Origin: an uncultured Bacilli bacterium | GTDB taxonomy: Bacteria > Bacillota_I > Bacilli_A > RF39 > UBA660 | Assembly (NCBI GenBank): GCA_947853245.1 | Contig: CANTWP010000029.1 | Location: forward strand, 1 to 12,932 | Length of the DNA stretch: 12,932 bases | Reading direction: 5' to 3' | Shown here: positions 5,572 through 12,932 of the stretch, piece after piece | Numbering within the stretch: the stretch's first letter is position 1 | Layout of the letters: each line of letters starts with the position of its first letter | Program-made: the position numbers and the translations under genes | Notes under the pieces: model-generated | Told to the model about the DNA's origin: nothing | The model's database searches: none | The model's input: the letters and a program-made list of their open reading frames with translations, nothing else

Positions 5572-6858
5572 TTAACTAATTATATCAGCTTCAATATAAG
5601 GATAAGCAACTTTTTTTAAGTAAACTTTAACATCTTTGTGTAATAACTCTTTACAACCATTTGCTTTAATATATAAATAGTTACCAGTATGACCATATAA
5701 ATAATTTTCTTTAATAACCTCTGGTATAAATACTATTTTTTTATCTATAAATTTATTCATATGTTCTATTTCTAATGTTTTAGATAAAGTAATTAATCTT
5801 TTAACTCTATCTTTTTTGACGACTTCACTAACATGCCCTGGCAGTGTTTCTGCCTTAGTGCCTTCTCGAAGTGAATATGGAAAAACATGAATCTTACTAA
5901 ATTGACAGATTTTTGAAGTCATTAAAGTTTCTATAAAATCTTCTTCTGTTTCACCAGGAAAACCAACAATAATATCAGTAGTAATCGAAATATTAGGTCT
6001 AATACTTCTAATTTGTTTTAATTTATTTATAAAATATTCCTTATCATACTTACGATTCATTAATTTTAATACATGATCAGAACCCGCTTGTAATGGAATA
6101 TGTAAATGATCAACTAAAATAGAATTATTTTTTAATACTTCTAGTACTTGATCATTTAATTCTGTAATTTCAATTGAAGAGATACGAAGACGTTCCAATC
6201 CTTTAATTTTTAAAACATCTATTAATAAATCCGATAAATGATAATTATCAAACTCTGCACCATAATTACCAGTATGAATTCCCGTTAATACCACTTCTTT
6301 ATGACCATTTTTAACTAAATTATTAATTTCATCTATTACTTCTTCTTTTGGTTTACTTCTAACATTACCTCTAGTATAAGGAATTATACAATAAGAACAA
6401 AAATTATTACAACCATCTTGAATCTTTACAAAAGCCCTAGTATGTTCAAAATTATTTAATTTCATATCCTCAAATTCTGTATTTGTTAAATCATAAATAT
6501 CAATAATTTGTTTTTTATTAATAAAATATTCTTTTAAATATTGGACTATTTTAGTCTTATTTTTATTTCCTATAATAATTTTGACCCCAGGTATATCTTT
6601 TACCTTAGTTATATCTTTTTGACACAAACACCCGCAGACAACTATAATAGCTTGTTCATTAAATCTATGTATCTGTCTTACTACTTTAAGAGACTTATTA
6701 TCAGCAGTATTAGTTACAGTACAAGTATTAACAATGCAAATTTCTGCTTCTTTTGGATTATCAGTTTTTTTATAACCAACATTACTCATCAAATCAGATA
6801 TAACATTACTTTCATACGTATTAACCTTACAACCTAATGTACTAATATAATATTTCAT
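5572..6858 (-). CDS. mtaB: tRNA t6A37 methylthiotransferase MtaB
   Basis: MtaB is a radical-SAM enzyme that adds a methylthio group to t6A at position 37 of tRNAs reading ANN codons. The 428-aa protein shows the N-terminal UPF0004 domain with cluster cysteines Cys10 (STLGCKVN), Cys46 (NTCTVTN) and Cys77. The radical-SAM motif CNNFCSYC has Cys150, Cys154 and Cys157. There is a C-terminal TRAM-like region. A longer frame begins at 6894, but that ATG lies inside the promoter spacer and has no ribosome site; the ATG at 6858 follows ACGTGG and matches the family N-terminus. It heads the mtaB-ylbD-ylbE-rsmD unit. It lies close to rsmE, as in Bacillus yqeU-yqeV. Confidence 0.95.
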   Translation of the reverse strand: MKYYISTLGCKVNTYESNVISDLMSNVGYKKTDNPKEAEICIVNTCTVTNTADNKSLKVVRQIHRFNEQAIIVVCGCLCQKDITKVKDIPGVKIIIGNKNKTKIVQYLKEYFINKKQIIDIYDLTNTEFEDMKLNNFEHTRAFVKIQDGCNNFCSYCIIPYTRGNVRSKPKEEVIDEINNLVKNGHKEVVLTGIHTGNYGAEFDNYHLSDLLIDVLKIKGLERLRISSIEITELNDQVLEVLKNNSILVDHLHIPLQAGSDHVLKLMNRKYDKEYFINKLKQIRSIRPNISITTDIIVGFPGETEEDFIETLMTSKICQFSKIHVFPYSLREGTKAETLPGHVSEVVKKDRVKRLITLSKTLEIEHMNKFIDKKIVFIPEVIKENYLYGHTGNYLYIKANGCKELLHKDVKVYLKKVAYPYIEADIIS

Positions 6859-6884
6859 ACTACCACGTCTTTCTAAATAAATTA

Positions 6885-6913
6885 ATTCTAACATTACAAC
6901 GATATTTTGTCAA
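6885..6913 (-). promoter_or_regulatory. Promoter of mtaB-ylbD-ylbE-rsmD
   Basis: On the minus strand a perfect TTGACA (6908-6913) is followed by a 17-base spacer and TAGAAT (6885-6890). Transcription should start near 6878, leaving a leader of about 20 bases before the mtaB ATG. It directly follows the terminator of the previous operon. Confidence 0.85.
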
Positions 6914-6914
6914 T

Positions 6915-6932
6915 AAAAAAGCCCGAAGGCTT
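6915..6932 (-). terminator. Terminator of the lspA-rluD-rhomboid-rsmE operon
   Basis: The minus strand reads AAGCC-TTCG-GGCTT followed by T residues, a 5-bp stem with the very stable UUCG tetraloop. It overlaps the stop codon of the preceding membrane-protein gene (6931-6933) and lies one base from the mtaB -35 box. Confidence 0.85.
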
Positions 6933-7818
6933 AATTGTTGCGAAATGCTCTCAATGTCTTTAAAAATTCATCATTAGGATCAACATCACTAGATATATTT
7001 ATTATATCATCTTCTTCAGAGTCTTCTTCTGTTTTAAAAGATGATATTTTAGGATAACTGATATTACTATTTTGACGGCCATAAATAGGAGAAATAAATT
7101 CAGAATTTTTAAATTTAGAAGACGGTTGTTTTACTGGTTGTTGTTCCGCTATTTCTTTAATAGCGGAAACAGTATTAACTGAATCAATTTCCTCTCTTCG
7201 CCAAATATCATGGTTATCTTTTGGAGTAGTCATTTCAAAATATTCATCTGGAATATTTTTTTCTTGCTTAACTGAATATATATCTTCATCAACAACAGGA
7301 ATAACATTATCTATTTTTTGAACACTTTCATCCTTAGTTACAAAGTTTTCTTCTGCTGGATCAAATTCTATTTCTGTTTTTGGCAACTTGATTTCATCTA
7401 TAAAAATAGGTTTATCATCAGCTTCAATTCGTGGCACATTAGTAGTAGATAATACATCACCTGTACTACTAACATTGATTACATTAATTGGTTCTTTAGT
7501 ATCAGTTTTAACAGCATTAACTAATTCTTGATAACTAATAATAGCCTTTTCCTCTTGTTCTTGCTCAAAATTAGCAACTGGATCTACATCTTTTAACTTG
7601 TTTTGTTCTTGTTCTTGCATTTTAGCGATCATCGATTCAAGATCAACATGTTTTTCAATTCTAGCTTTTTCTTCATTTGCTTCTTTTTGTCTTTCTTTTT
7701 TCTTTCGATCATTTTTAACAATTAAATAAATAATTAAAGATAGTAATGCTAATCCAATAAGCAAGCCAATATAATAAACAATAGGATTACTTTTAATATT
7801 TTCGATTAAGTCAACCAT
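6931..7818 (-). CDS. Single-pass membrane protein with long acidic, mostly disordered tail
   Basis: I do not recognise a named family. The 295-aa protein has one membrane helix at about residues 13-34, then a basic anchor (KNDRKKKERQK), placing the tail in the cytoplasm. A charged, probably coiled-coil stretch follows at 35-85, then a long region rich in Asp, Glu, Ser and Thr with little predicted order. Short segments look conserved: EEKAIISYQELVNAV (about 86-100), FISPIYGRQ (about 247-255) and the C-terminal FLKTLRAFRNN. Such spaced motifs suggest a docking or scaffold protein, possibly for cell envelope or division work; this is inference. The ATG at 7818 has its GGAG ribosome site inside the rsmE end, so it is the last gene of the lspA operon. 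Upstream in-frame ATGs lack that spacing. Confidence 0.75.
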   Translation of the reverse strand: MVDLIENIKSNPIVYYIGLLIGLALLSLIIYLIVKNDRKKKERQKEANEEKARIEKHVDLESMIAKMQEQEQNKLKDVDPVANFEQEQEEKAIISYQELVNAVKTDTKEPINVINVSSTGDVLSTTNVPRIEADDKPIFIDEIKLPKTEIEFDPAEENFVTKDESVQKIDNVIPVVDEDIYSVKQEKNIPDEYFEMTTPKDNHDIWRREEIDSVNTVSAIKEIAEQQPVKQPSSKFKNSEFISPIYGRQNSNISYPKISSFKTEEDSEEDDIINISSDVDPNDEFLKTLRAFRNN

Positions 7819-7822
7819 AATA

Positions 7823-8536
7823 TCACTCCATAAATTCATAATTAATTGAGCTTAAAACAAACAATGGTGCCGTTTCAACACGCATTATTCTATTACCAAA
7901 GGTAACTGGTTTAAAATCATGTGAAATTAACAATTTTTCCTCACTAGGACTTATGCCACCCTCTGGTCCAACTACTATAATAATTCTATCATAATTTTTA
8001 ATAGATTGCAAAAACATTTTTATAGTATTATCTTTTTCTACTGTACTACATAACATTTTAGCGCCATCTATGTCAAATATATCATGCCAACTTTTTAATT
8101 CAGTAATAATAGGAATAGTAACTCGCATAGATTGCTCACTAGCTTCTTTACAAATACGAGTCCATCTATCAATTCTCTTCGTTTCTTTACTTTTATCTAA
8201 CTTGATAATACTTCTTTCCATATCAATAGGAATTATTTTACTAACACCTAATTCTGTAGCTTTCTGTAAAATATAATCCATCTTACTTTCTTTAAGAAGA
8301 GGAATTATTAATATGATCTCTTTGCTTAAATCTTTTTGACTGTCTAACTTAGTCATTTTATTTACAATTATATTATTACCTACAAATGCTAAAGAACATA
8401 AATATACTTCATTTTTAAAAACAACTTCAATATTATCATTGTCGGTCATTCTCATAACAGTTTTAATATGATAATAATCAGCATCATTTAAAAGAAAAGT
8501 ATTACCATTTTGTTTATTTGTAAAATATCTTTGCAT
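7823..8536 (-). CDS. rsmE: 16S rRNA (uracil(1498)-N(3))-methyltransferase RsmE
   Basis: RsmE makes m3U1498 in helix 44 of 16S rRNA. The 237-aa protein has normal length. The N-terminal part is a PUA-like RNA-binding fold with HIKTVMRM; the C-terminal part is a SPOUT knot domain. The markers are QKATELGVSKIIPI (91-104), ERSI, the SAM-site loop VVGPEGGISPSEE (188-200) and the knot motif RIMRVETAPLFVLSSI (216-231). The ATG has a TAGGTGAG ribosome site. It sits between the rhomboid gene and the membrane-protein gene in the lspA operon. Confidence 0.96.
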   Translation of the reverse strand: MQRYFTNKQNGNTFLLNDADYYHIKTVMRMTDNDNIEVVFKNEVYLCSLAFVGNNIIVNKMTKLDSQKDLSKEIILIIPLLKESKMDYILQKATELGVSKIIPIDMERSIIKLDKSKETKRIDRWTRICKEASEQSMRVTIPIITELKSWHDIFDIDGAKMLCSTVEKDNTIKMFLQSIKNYDRIIIVVGPEGGISPSEEKLLISHDFKPVTFGNRIMRVETAPLFVLSSINYEFME

Positions 8537-8543
8537 AACTCAC

Positions 8544-9698
8544 CTACATAAAGAATCCCATGTATATTAAAAATCCTATAAAAATTGTCGTTAAAATTAT
8601 GCCATTAATTCTATCACTTTTATTAGATTTATATTTTAAACCTAAGGCCATAGTAATCAGCATTCCACCTATTAAACCTCCAATATGGGCAGCATTATCT
8701 ATTCCCGGTGTTATAAAACCAATTACTAAATTTAAAATAATAACTGGAATTACTTGAGAATGAATTAAGTTTCCTAAATATACACGATAGTGATAACCAA
8801 AGTATAACAATGAACCTAATAATCCAAATATTGCTCCACTCGCTCCAGCACTTATTCCTGTTGTAAATAACAATGACATTAAGTTACCACATAATGCACT
8901 TACTAAATAAACCGTTAAAAATTTAGGTTTTCCTAAAAAACTTTCTAATTGACTACCAATTATATAAAGAGCATAGTTATTAAAAATTAAATGCAATAAA
9001 CCAATATGTAAGAATGCACTAGTAATTAATCTATAATATTCACCAGCTTTAATAAAATCTGGAACACTAGCTCCAAAGCGAATTAAAGTAATAACATCCT
9101 CACTACCATTACCAAATATGTACATAAGTAAGAATATAATAACGTTTAAACCAATCAATGTATAAGTAACAATTGGTTTTTTTTGACTAAAAACATCTTC
9201 AGCTTTAATATTCTCATCACGATTCTTTTCATTAATTTCTTTAGTCAACTTAATAAATAAGTTTAAACCATCTTCCTTAAAATCAGTATTAGCAGTAATA
9301 TCTGGAAAATACTTTGTAACAGATTGATACTTATCTAAATCTTTAATTTCCTTTACATCTACCGCTATTAAATTATCTTGAAAATTATTCGCATCAAAAT
9401 GAACATTTTCACCCAAATTTATAAATATACTTAAAGTATTTAAATTTAAAGAAAAAGTTTTTTTCTTAATACGCTTTACGATCTGTTTAGTACGAAAAAT
9501 ATCAAATTCAAATTGTTCATCATTATGAATATAATTACTAACAATTCTAACTATTTTATAATCTTCTTCTAAGTTTTCCAACCAAATTTCATTTTTTGCC
9601 CCGTGTAAGACGATTGGATTGTAACTTTTTTCTGTAATAAAGTAATGAAGTAATTTCATTACCAATTCATCACTTTTTTCAATTACTGTTGTTTCCAT
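8544..9698 (-). CDS. Rhomboid family intramembrane serine protease
   Basis: Rhomboids cut membrane proteins within or near their transmembrane helices. This 384-aa protein has a cytoplasmic N-terminal domain (about 1-170), like Bacillus YqgP/GluP. The rhomboid core follows: HIGLLHLIFNNYALYIIG, the catalytic serine Ser287 in GASGAIFG and the catalytic His338 in AAHIGGLIGG, with an extra C-terminal helix. The dyad is intact, so it should be active. Unlike YqgP it has no C-terminal tetratricopeptide part. It has a GGTGAT ribosome site and lies in the lspA operon after the RluD-family gene with a 13-base gap. YqgP handles the magnesium transporter MgtE in Bacillus; the substrate here is unknown. 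Confidence 0.93.
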   Translation of the reverse strand: METTVIEKSDELVMKLLHYFITEKSYNPIVLHGAKNEIWLENLEEDYKIVRIVSNYIHNDEQFEFDIFRTKQIVKRIKKKTFSLNLNTLSIFINLGENVHFDANNFQDNLIAVDVKEIKDLDKYQSVTKYFPDITANTDFKEDGLNLFIKLTKEINEKNRDENIKAEDVFSQKKPIVTYTLIGLNVIIFLLMYIFGNGSEDVITLIRFGASVPDFIKAGEYYRLITSAFLHIGLLHLIFNNYALYIIGSQLESFLGKPKFLTVYLVSALCGNLMSLLFTTGISAGASGAIFGLLGSLLYFGYHYRVYLGNLIHSQVIPVIILNLVIGFITPGIDNAAHIGGLIGGMLITMALGLKYKSNKSDRINGIILTTIFIGFLIYMGFFM

Positions 9699-9711
9699 AT
9701 ATCACCATTTT

Positions 9712-10611
9712 CTATTCATTACGAAATTTATCAACTATATTATTAAAACACTCTGGAGTTTCACTATCAAAAGAAACATACTCTTTTGTAGTTGGATGAA
9801 TAAATCCTAATTCCTTGGCATGTAAACACTGTCCACTTTCATCAATTAATTTTCTTCTACCATAAACAGGATCGTTAACTACTGGATGACCGATATAATT
9901 CATATGAACACGAATTTGATGGGTACGACCTGTTTCTAAAGTGAGTTCAATTAAAGTTGCTTCTTTAAATCTTTCCAAAACTTTGAAATGAGTCACAGCA
10001 GGTTTAGAATTTTTAGCAGTAACCGCCATTTTTTTACGATCGCTTTCATCCCTACCAATTGGTGCATCAATCGTTCCAGTATCATTTGAAATAACTCCCC
10101 AAACAAGCGCTAAATACTTACGATGATTTGTTTTTTCCTCAAATTGGCTTGCTAAAAATTCATGAGCTTTATTGTTTTTAGCAATTACTAATAAACCAGT
10201 TGTATAAGCATCAATTCTATGCACAATGCCTGGTCTGAATTCACCATTTATATCACTTAAACTTTTAGAATGATATAAAAGACCATTAACTAAAGTACCA
10301 GAATTATTACCAACCGCAGGATGTACCACTACTCCATTAGCTTTATTTACTACAATAATATCATTATCTTCATAAACTATATCTAAGTCCATAGCCTCTG
10401 GTTCAGCACTCATTTCTTCTATAGCGGGTTCCTCAATAGTAATTTCGTCACCTGATTTTAACACATAGCTATTTTTTACAGCTGTACCATTAACAAGTAT
10501 ATTTTTATCTTTTAACATTTTTTGAATTTTACTTCGACTATAATCTGTATTATTAGTTAAATACTGATCCAATCTTTTTTTACATTCATCAGTTATCTTT
10601 AACGTCTTCAC
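9712..10611 (-). CDS. rluD: RluA/RluD family rRNA pseudouridine synthase
   Basis: The enzyme converts uridines to pseudouridine in 23S rRNA (RluD family; Bacillus YlyB). The 299-aa protein has an N-terminal S4 RNA-binding domain at about 6-60 (CKKRLDQYL...SRSKIQKMLKDKNILVNG) and a catalytic domain with Asp134 in HRIDAYTTGLLVIAKN. RTHQIRVH and GHPVVNDPVYG follow further on. The usual HRLDKDTSG has become HRIDAYTTG; the aspartate is kept. The start is a GTG at 10611, eight bases after a GGAGG; the frame opens earlier at a TTG that is itself part of the ribosome site. The gene overlaps the end of lspA by 23 bases, the normal lspA-rluD pairing of Bacillota. The exact target uridines are not certain. 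Confidence 0.92.
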   Translation of the reverse strand: MKTLKITDECKKRLDQYLTNNTDYSRSKIQKMLKDKNILVNGTAVKNSYVLKSGDEITIEEPAIEEMSAEPEAMDLDIVYEDNDIIVVNKANGVVVHPAVGNNSGTLVNGLLYHSKSLSDINGEFRPGIVHRIDAYTTGLLVIAKNNKAHEFLASQFEEKTNHRKYLALVWGVISNDTGTIDAPIGRDESDRKKMAVTAKNSKPAVTHFKVLERFKEATLIELTLETGRTHQIRVHMNYIGHPVVNDPVYGRRKLIDESGQCLHAKELGFIHPTTKEYVSFDSETPECFNNIVDKFRNE

Positions 10612-11059
10612 TTTTTTTGCCTCCAAACTGTAATATAAGTATTGCTAGTACAGACAATACAATACATATATCCGCAAAATTAAAAACAGGAAAATTATAT
10701 TTAAATATTTGAAAATCTAGGAAATCTACAACATAACCCCGAAATATTCTATCAATTAAATTACCCAAAATTCCTCCTATTAATACTCCATAAATAATTT
10801 TCTCTAACTTTTTTAATTCAGTATTTTTTATAAAGAATAAATAGATTGCTACTAAAGCAAGTAATGAAAGTAATATTAAAGCAAATGTATTTCCGGTTAG
10901 AAAGCTCCAAGCAGCTCCAGTATTATGTACACGAATTATCGAAAAAAAATTAGGTATTACTACTATGCCTTCATATAATTTAAAATTGATAGTTATCAAA
11001 AGTTTAATAAACTGATCAATAATTAAACAAATTAATGAAATACTACAAATCTTTTTCAT
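10589..11059 (-). CDS. lspA: Lipoprotein signal peptidase LspA
   Basis: LspA is the membrane aspartyl protease that removes signal peptides from diacylglyceryl-modified prolipoproteins. The 156-aa protein has four membrane helices and the family motifs: NTGAAWSFL (46-54), GNLIDRIFRGYVVDFLDF (99-116) and FNFADICI (126-133). Asp112 and Asp130 are the likely catalytic pair. It starts at an ATG with a GGTGAT ribosome site and follows an extended -10 promoter, so it heads the operon with rluD, the rhomboid, rsmE and the membrane protein. Confidence 0.96.
   Translation of the reverse strand: MKKICSISLICLIIDQFIKLLITINFKLYEGIVVIPNFFSIIRVHNTGAAWSFLTGNTFALILLSLLALVAIYLFFIKNTELKKLEKIIYGVLIGGILGNLIDRIFRGYVVDFLDFQIFKYNFPVFNFADICIVLSVLAILILQFGGKKSEDVKDN
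10620..10624 (-). promoter_or_regulatory. Ribosome binding site that fixes the rluD start
   Basis: GGAGG inside the 3' end of lspA (codons for Gly-Gly) sits eight bases before a GTG. It selects that GTG over the upstream TTG and couples rluD translation to lspA. Confidence 0.75.
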
Positions 11060-11074
11060 TTCATCACCAAGTAC

Positions 11075-11083
11075 ATTATATCA
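11075..11083 (-). promoter_or_regulatory. Extended -10 promoter of the lspA operon
   Basis: The minus strand reads TGATATAAT, a perfect TATAAT with an extended TGn element, 15 bases before the lspA ATG. No good -35 hexamer is visible at the usual distance, which is tolerable for an extended -10. The resulting leader would be very short. Confidence 0.55.
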
Positions 11084-11110
11084 AAAATGACTTAAAAATA
11101 CTAGTCCACT

Positions 11111-11136
11111 AAAAAAAGTCACAAATAATGTGACTT
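11111..11136 (-). terminator. Terminator after the surface-protein gene
   Basis: The stem AAGTCAC/GTGACTT with a seven-base loop is followed on the minus strand by seven T. It lies 17 bases past the stop of the gene at 11153-12166 and ahead of the lspA promoter. Confidence 0.85.
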
Positions 11137-11152
11137 AATTATAAATTAAAAT

Positions 11153-12166
11153 TTATTTATCTGCACATCTATAAAAGTTATCACTAGTTATATCTTTACA
11201 AGTTCCACTTTCTATTAAATTATGTTCTCTTAAAAATTCACTTATACACTCTGTCCCTTTTCCTAAAGTACAACTTAAAGTAAAATCATCATATTTATTT
11301 TCTTTGTTATACTCTCTTATCTCTCTTATTTTTTTTGCGTCTAACTTTATTACATATAACGGTTCTTTTTTATATACCTCTTCTGTTGTTACTCCTCTAT
11401 TATTCGTTATATATTGATTTATCGCTTCGATATTCCAATTTAATCCTGGTGTACGTCCTTTTCCATCTTGCCCTGGAAATGGATAGTTTAAATTTATTGG
11501 TCTATAAACCATCTTTATCTTTGGCATTGGAAAACTATTATCTGGATCTCCACAATAATTATTACTTGCTGTTGGTTTACAATGATTCTTGATATTTCTT
11601 TCTACTATCTTATATGGACAGCTTATTATATTTAAATCTCTATCTATATTATACTTATTATCACTATACATTCTTATGATATTCTTAAATTCACTCGTAA
11701 ATATATTTTTATAATCGATATTATAATTATATTCTCCAGTTGTGGTTAGTATTGGTGTTGTAAGCATCGCTCTTCCATTATCATAGTATTCTTCTTCTTC
11801 GATGTTTTCTATGCCATATATATTATTCATACTAATATATCTATTAGTATTTCCTAATAATGCATAATCAAAGGTATTCTTATATCCATATTTAAATCCA
11901 TCCAAATTATATTCTGTCTTTATTAATGTAGATGTTAATTTATAATCTGAAAATGTAGTATTTAAATTTATTTCCTTTTGATTTTCTGAATCTTTAGCTG
12001 CATCAACTTTGCTATCCATTTTATTATAATTTATCTCTAATGTGGTACATCTACCTTTAACACTATTCTCTCCAACATATGCTTCTGCATTTATTTCTGC
12101 TGAACAATTAGTGTCTATATAACTTATGATTCTGTACACATTTCTCCTGTAGTTGTTCCTGGACAT
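11153..12166 (-). pseudogene. C-terminal part of a frameshifted surface-type protein
   Basis: The frame encodes 337 aa, but its first ATG (12166) has no ribosome site and lies inside the preceding frame. The sequence from about residue 15 on (ISYIDTNCSAEINAEAYVG) reads as a direct continuation of the 12124-12932 product. Both are Asn/Tyr/Thr-rich, with scattered Cys and extracellular-looking composition. I recognise no family. Three Cys occur near 289-327 and 333 (SCTLGKGTECISEF, GTCKD, RCADK), possible disulfides. There is no membrane anchor or sortase motif at its end. A terminator follows. The best reading is the C-terminal half of one gene disrupted by a one-base deletion or read error; an independent gene with a cryptic start is less likely. 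Confidence 0.65.
12124..12166 (-). other. Frameshift junction in the surface-protein gene
   Basis: In this overlap the upstream frame ends in ...GEMCTES and stop, while the downstream frame is one base back. The downstream frame is closed just before 12172 by TGA, so the shift must lie between there and the upstream stop. No X-XXY-YYZ slippery heptamer is present in the upstream frame, which argues against programmed -1 frameshifting. A run AAATTTTATG at the start of the overlap is a plausible indel site. Confidence 0.6.
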
Positions 12167-12932
12167 AAAATTTCACGTACACCACTTCTTCTACACGAAC
12201 TTTCAATCTTCTTTTCAACTATTTGATCTAACTTATCTTCGTCTATTACATAATTACATGTCTTCTTATGATATACCGTTGGACCTATTCCCTGAATATA
12301 GCTTCCCGCTAAAATTCCTGTTTCACTTATCGGATTAAATGTATTTACAGTTGGCCAAGTTGCCACATAATATTTTTCATTACATTGTATATCACAAATA
12401 GTATAGCCTGAATATTCTACTTTAGCATAACCACTCGTAGAACAATTTTGATATTCATAAACTATTCGATCGTTACAAGGATCTACTACTGGCTCTAATA
12501 CTTTACATGCTTCTATATCTGGAGTTGGTATAATTGGTTCACAATTACCTGTAGTAGGGTTCCAATCTTCAGAATATTCATCACAGCCAAAATTATTTCT
12601 ATAATTTCCAAACCACAAAGTACCTATTCCATAAGCATTATTAACACTTGTAAAATCGGTATTATGTCTAATTGAATCTAAAGTGTCCTTAACACGACCT
12701 TCTCCATCAATAAGAGTTGCCTCACTTAAATAAATAGACATTGCAAATTTAGCATCACCCCAGGAACCACTTGTTCTAAATAAAGACTTAGCTCCACCAA
12801 AGTTCTTATCAGTAACTGAATTATAAATTTGTTGTAATTCATAATATGTTCCTATATATAATTTACCAGTACTATTTTTTAATATAGTGATTGGTTCTAC
12901 TATCATATAATAATTTTCACTACTTATTATAC
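12124..12932 (-). CDS. N-terminal/middle part of a frameshifted, edge-truncated surface-type protein
   Basis: The frame is open to the right window edge; residues before the first ATG (12906) read ISSENYY and there is no ribosome site, so the true start lies outside. The 260 residues after that Met contain a domain beginning MIVEPITIL, then TGKLYIGTYYELQQIYNSV, SWGDAKFAMSIYLSEATLIDG and AYGIGTLWFGNYR. A Cys-rich stretch with Pro-rich linkers follows (CEPIIPTPDIEACKVLEPVVDPC; ten or more Cys from residue about 108). Composition and paired cysteines suggest an exported cell-surface or adhesin-like protein. No known family is claimed. The frame ends at a stop inside the frameshift junction and the partner frame continues at 11153-12166. 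Confidence 0.65.
   Translation of the reverse strand, partial: IISSENYYMIVEPITILKNSTGKLYIGTYYELQQIYNSVTDKNFGGAKSLFRTSGSWGDAKFAMSIYLSEATLIDGEGRVKDTLDSIRHNTDFTSVNNAYGIGTLWFGNYRNNFGCDEYSEDWNPTTGNCEPIIPTPDIEACKVLEPVVDPCNDRIVYEYQNCSTSGYAKVEYSGYTICDIQCNEKYYVATWPTVNTFNPISETGILAGSYIQGIGPTVYHKKTCNYVIDEDKLDQIVEKKIESSCRRSGVREILCPGTTTGEMCTES

Noticed and set aside
6859..6894. Longer MtaB start at 6894
   Set aside because: That ATG lies inside the promoter spacer, has no ribosome site, and the extra residues do not match the family N-terminus.
12124..12166. Programmed -1 frameshifting to join the two surface-protein frames
   Set aside because: No slippery heptamer in the upstream frame and no obvious stimulatory hairpin; a simple indel is more economical.
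1..12932. Mycoplasma-type code with TGA as tryptophan
   Set aside because: TGA terminates rsmD, rsmE and lspA at sensible lengths, and conserved tryptophans are TGG.
1..12932. CRISPR array, rRNA, insertion sequence or riboswitch
   Set aside because: No regularly spaced repeats, transposase frames, rRNA-like sequence or long structured leader was seen; operon leaders are very short.

Overview
The window is visibly AT-rich, and every supported gene lies on the minus strand, so transcription runs from right to left. Gene content and order point to the low-GC Bacillota (Bacilli, or an uncultured Mollicutes-related gut lineage). Blocks seen in Bacillus recur: rsmE-mtaB and rpsU-yqeY (the yqeU-yqeV-rpsU-yqeY neighbourhood) and ylbD-ylbE-rsmD. 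TGA is used as a stop (rsmD, lspA, rsmE) and Trp is TGG, so this is the standard bacterial code and not the Mycoplasma code. Several genes use a GGTGAT-type Shine-Dalgarno (SD).

Layout, right to left in transcription order. (1) 12932-11153: a large Cys-containing, surface-type protein of unknown function. It runs off the right edge and is broken by an apparent frameshift near 12124-12166; a terminator follows at 11111-11136. (2) 11083-6915: a housekeeping operon with an extended -10 promoter, encoding lspA, an RluD-family pseudouridine synthase, a rhomboid protease, rsmE and a single-pass membrane protein with a long acidic tail, ending in a UUCG hairpin terminator. (3) 6913-4340: a strong TTGACA/TAGAAT promoter, then mtaB, ylbD, ylbE and rsmD, ending in an all-AT hairpin with a T run. 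(4) 4335-1324: a bacteriocin locus. It holds a C39-peptidase ABC exporter, a very small membrane-fusion-like protein, two unannotated double-glycine precursor peptides (45 and 54 aa) and a 59-aa leaderless membrane peptide whose C-terminus copies that of the second precursor. (5) 1303-57: a promoter, rpsU, an intercistronic hairpin, yqeY, a 119-aa unknown protein and a tRNA gene, ending in a terminator. (6) 1-32: the first codons of another gene, resembling the start of helix-turn-helix replication initiators found on mobile elements.

The main discovery candidates are as follows. The compact bacteriocin locus sits between conserved translation and RNA-modification genes, and its last peptide is an apparent bacteriocin mimic (possible immunity protein or third component). 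The tRNA at 96-171 has 5' and 3' halves that do not pair in the acceptor or anticodon stems, as if two tRNA genes were joined in the anticodon loop, and it lies next to a possible mobile-element gene. The surface-protein gene is frameshifted.
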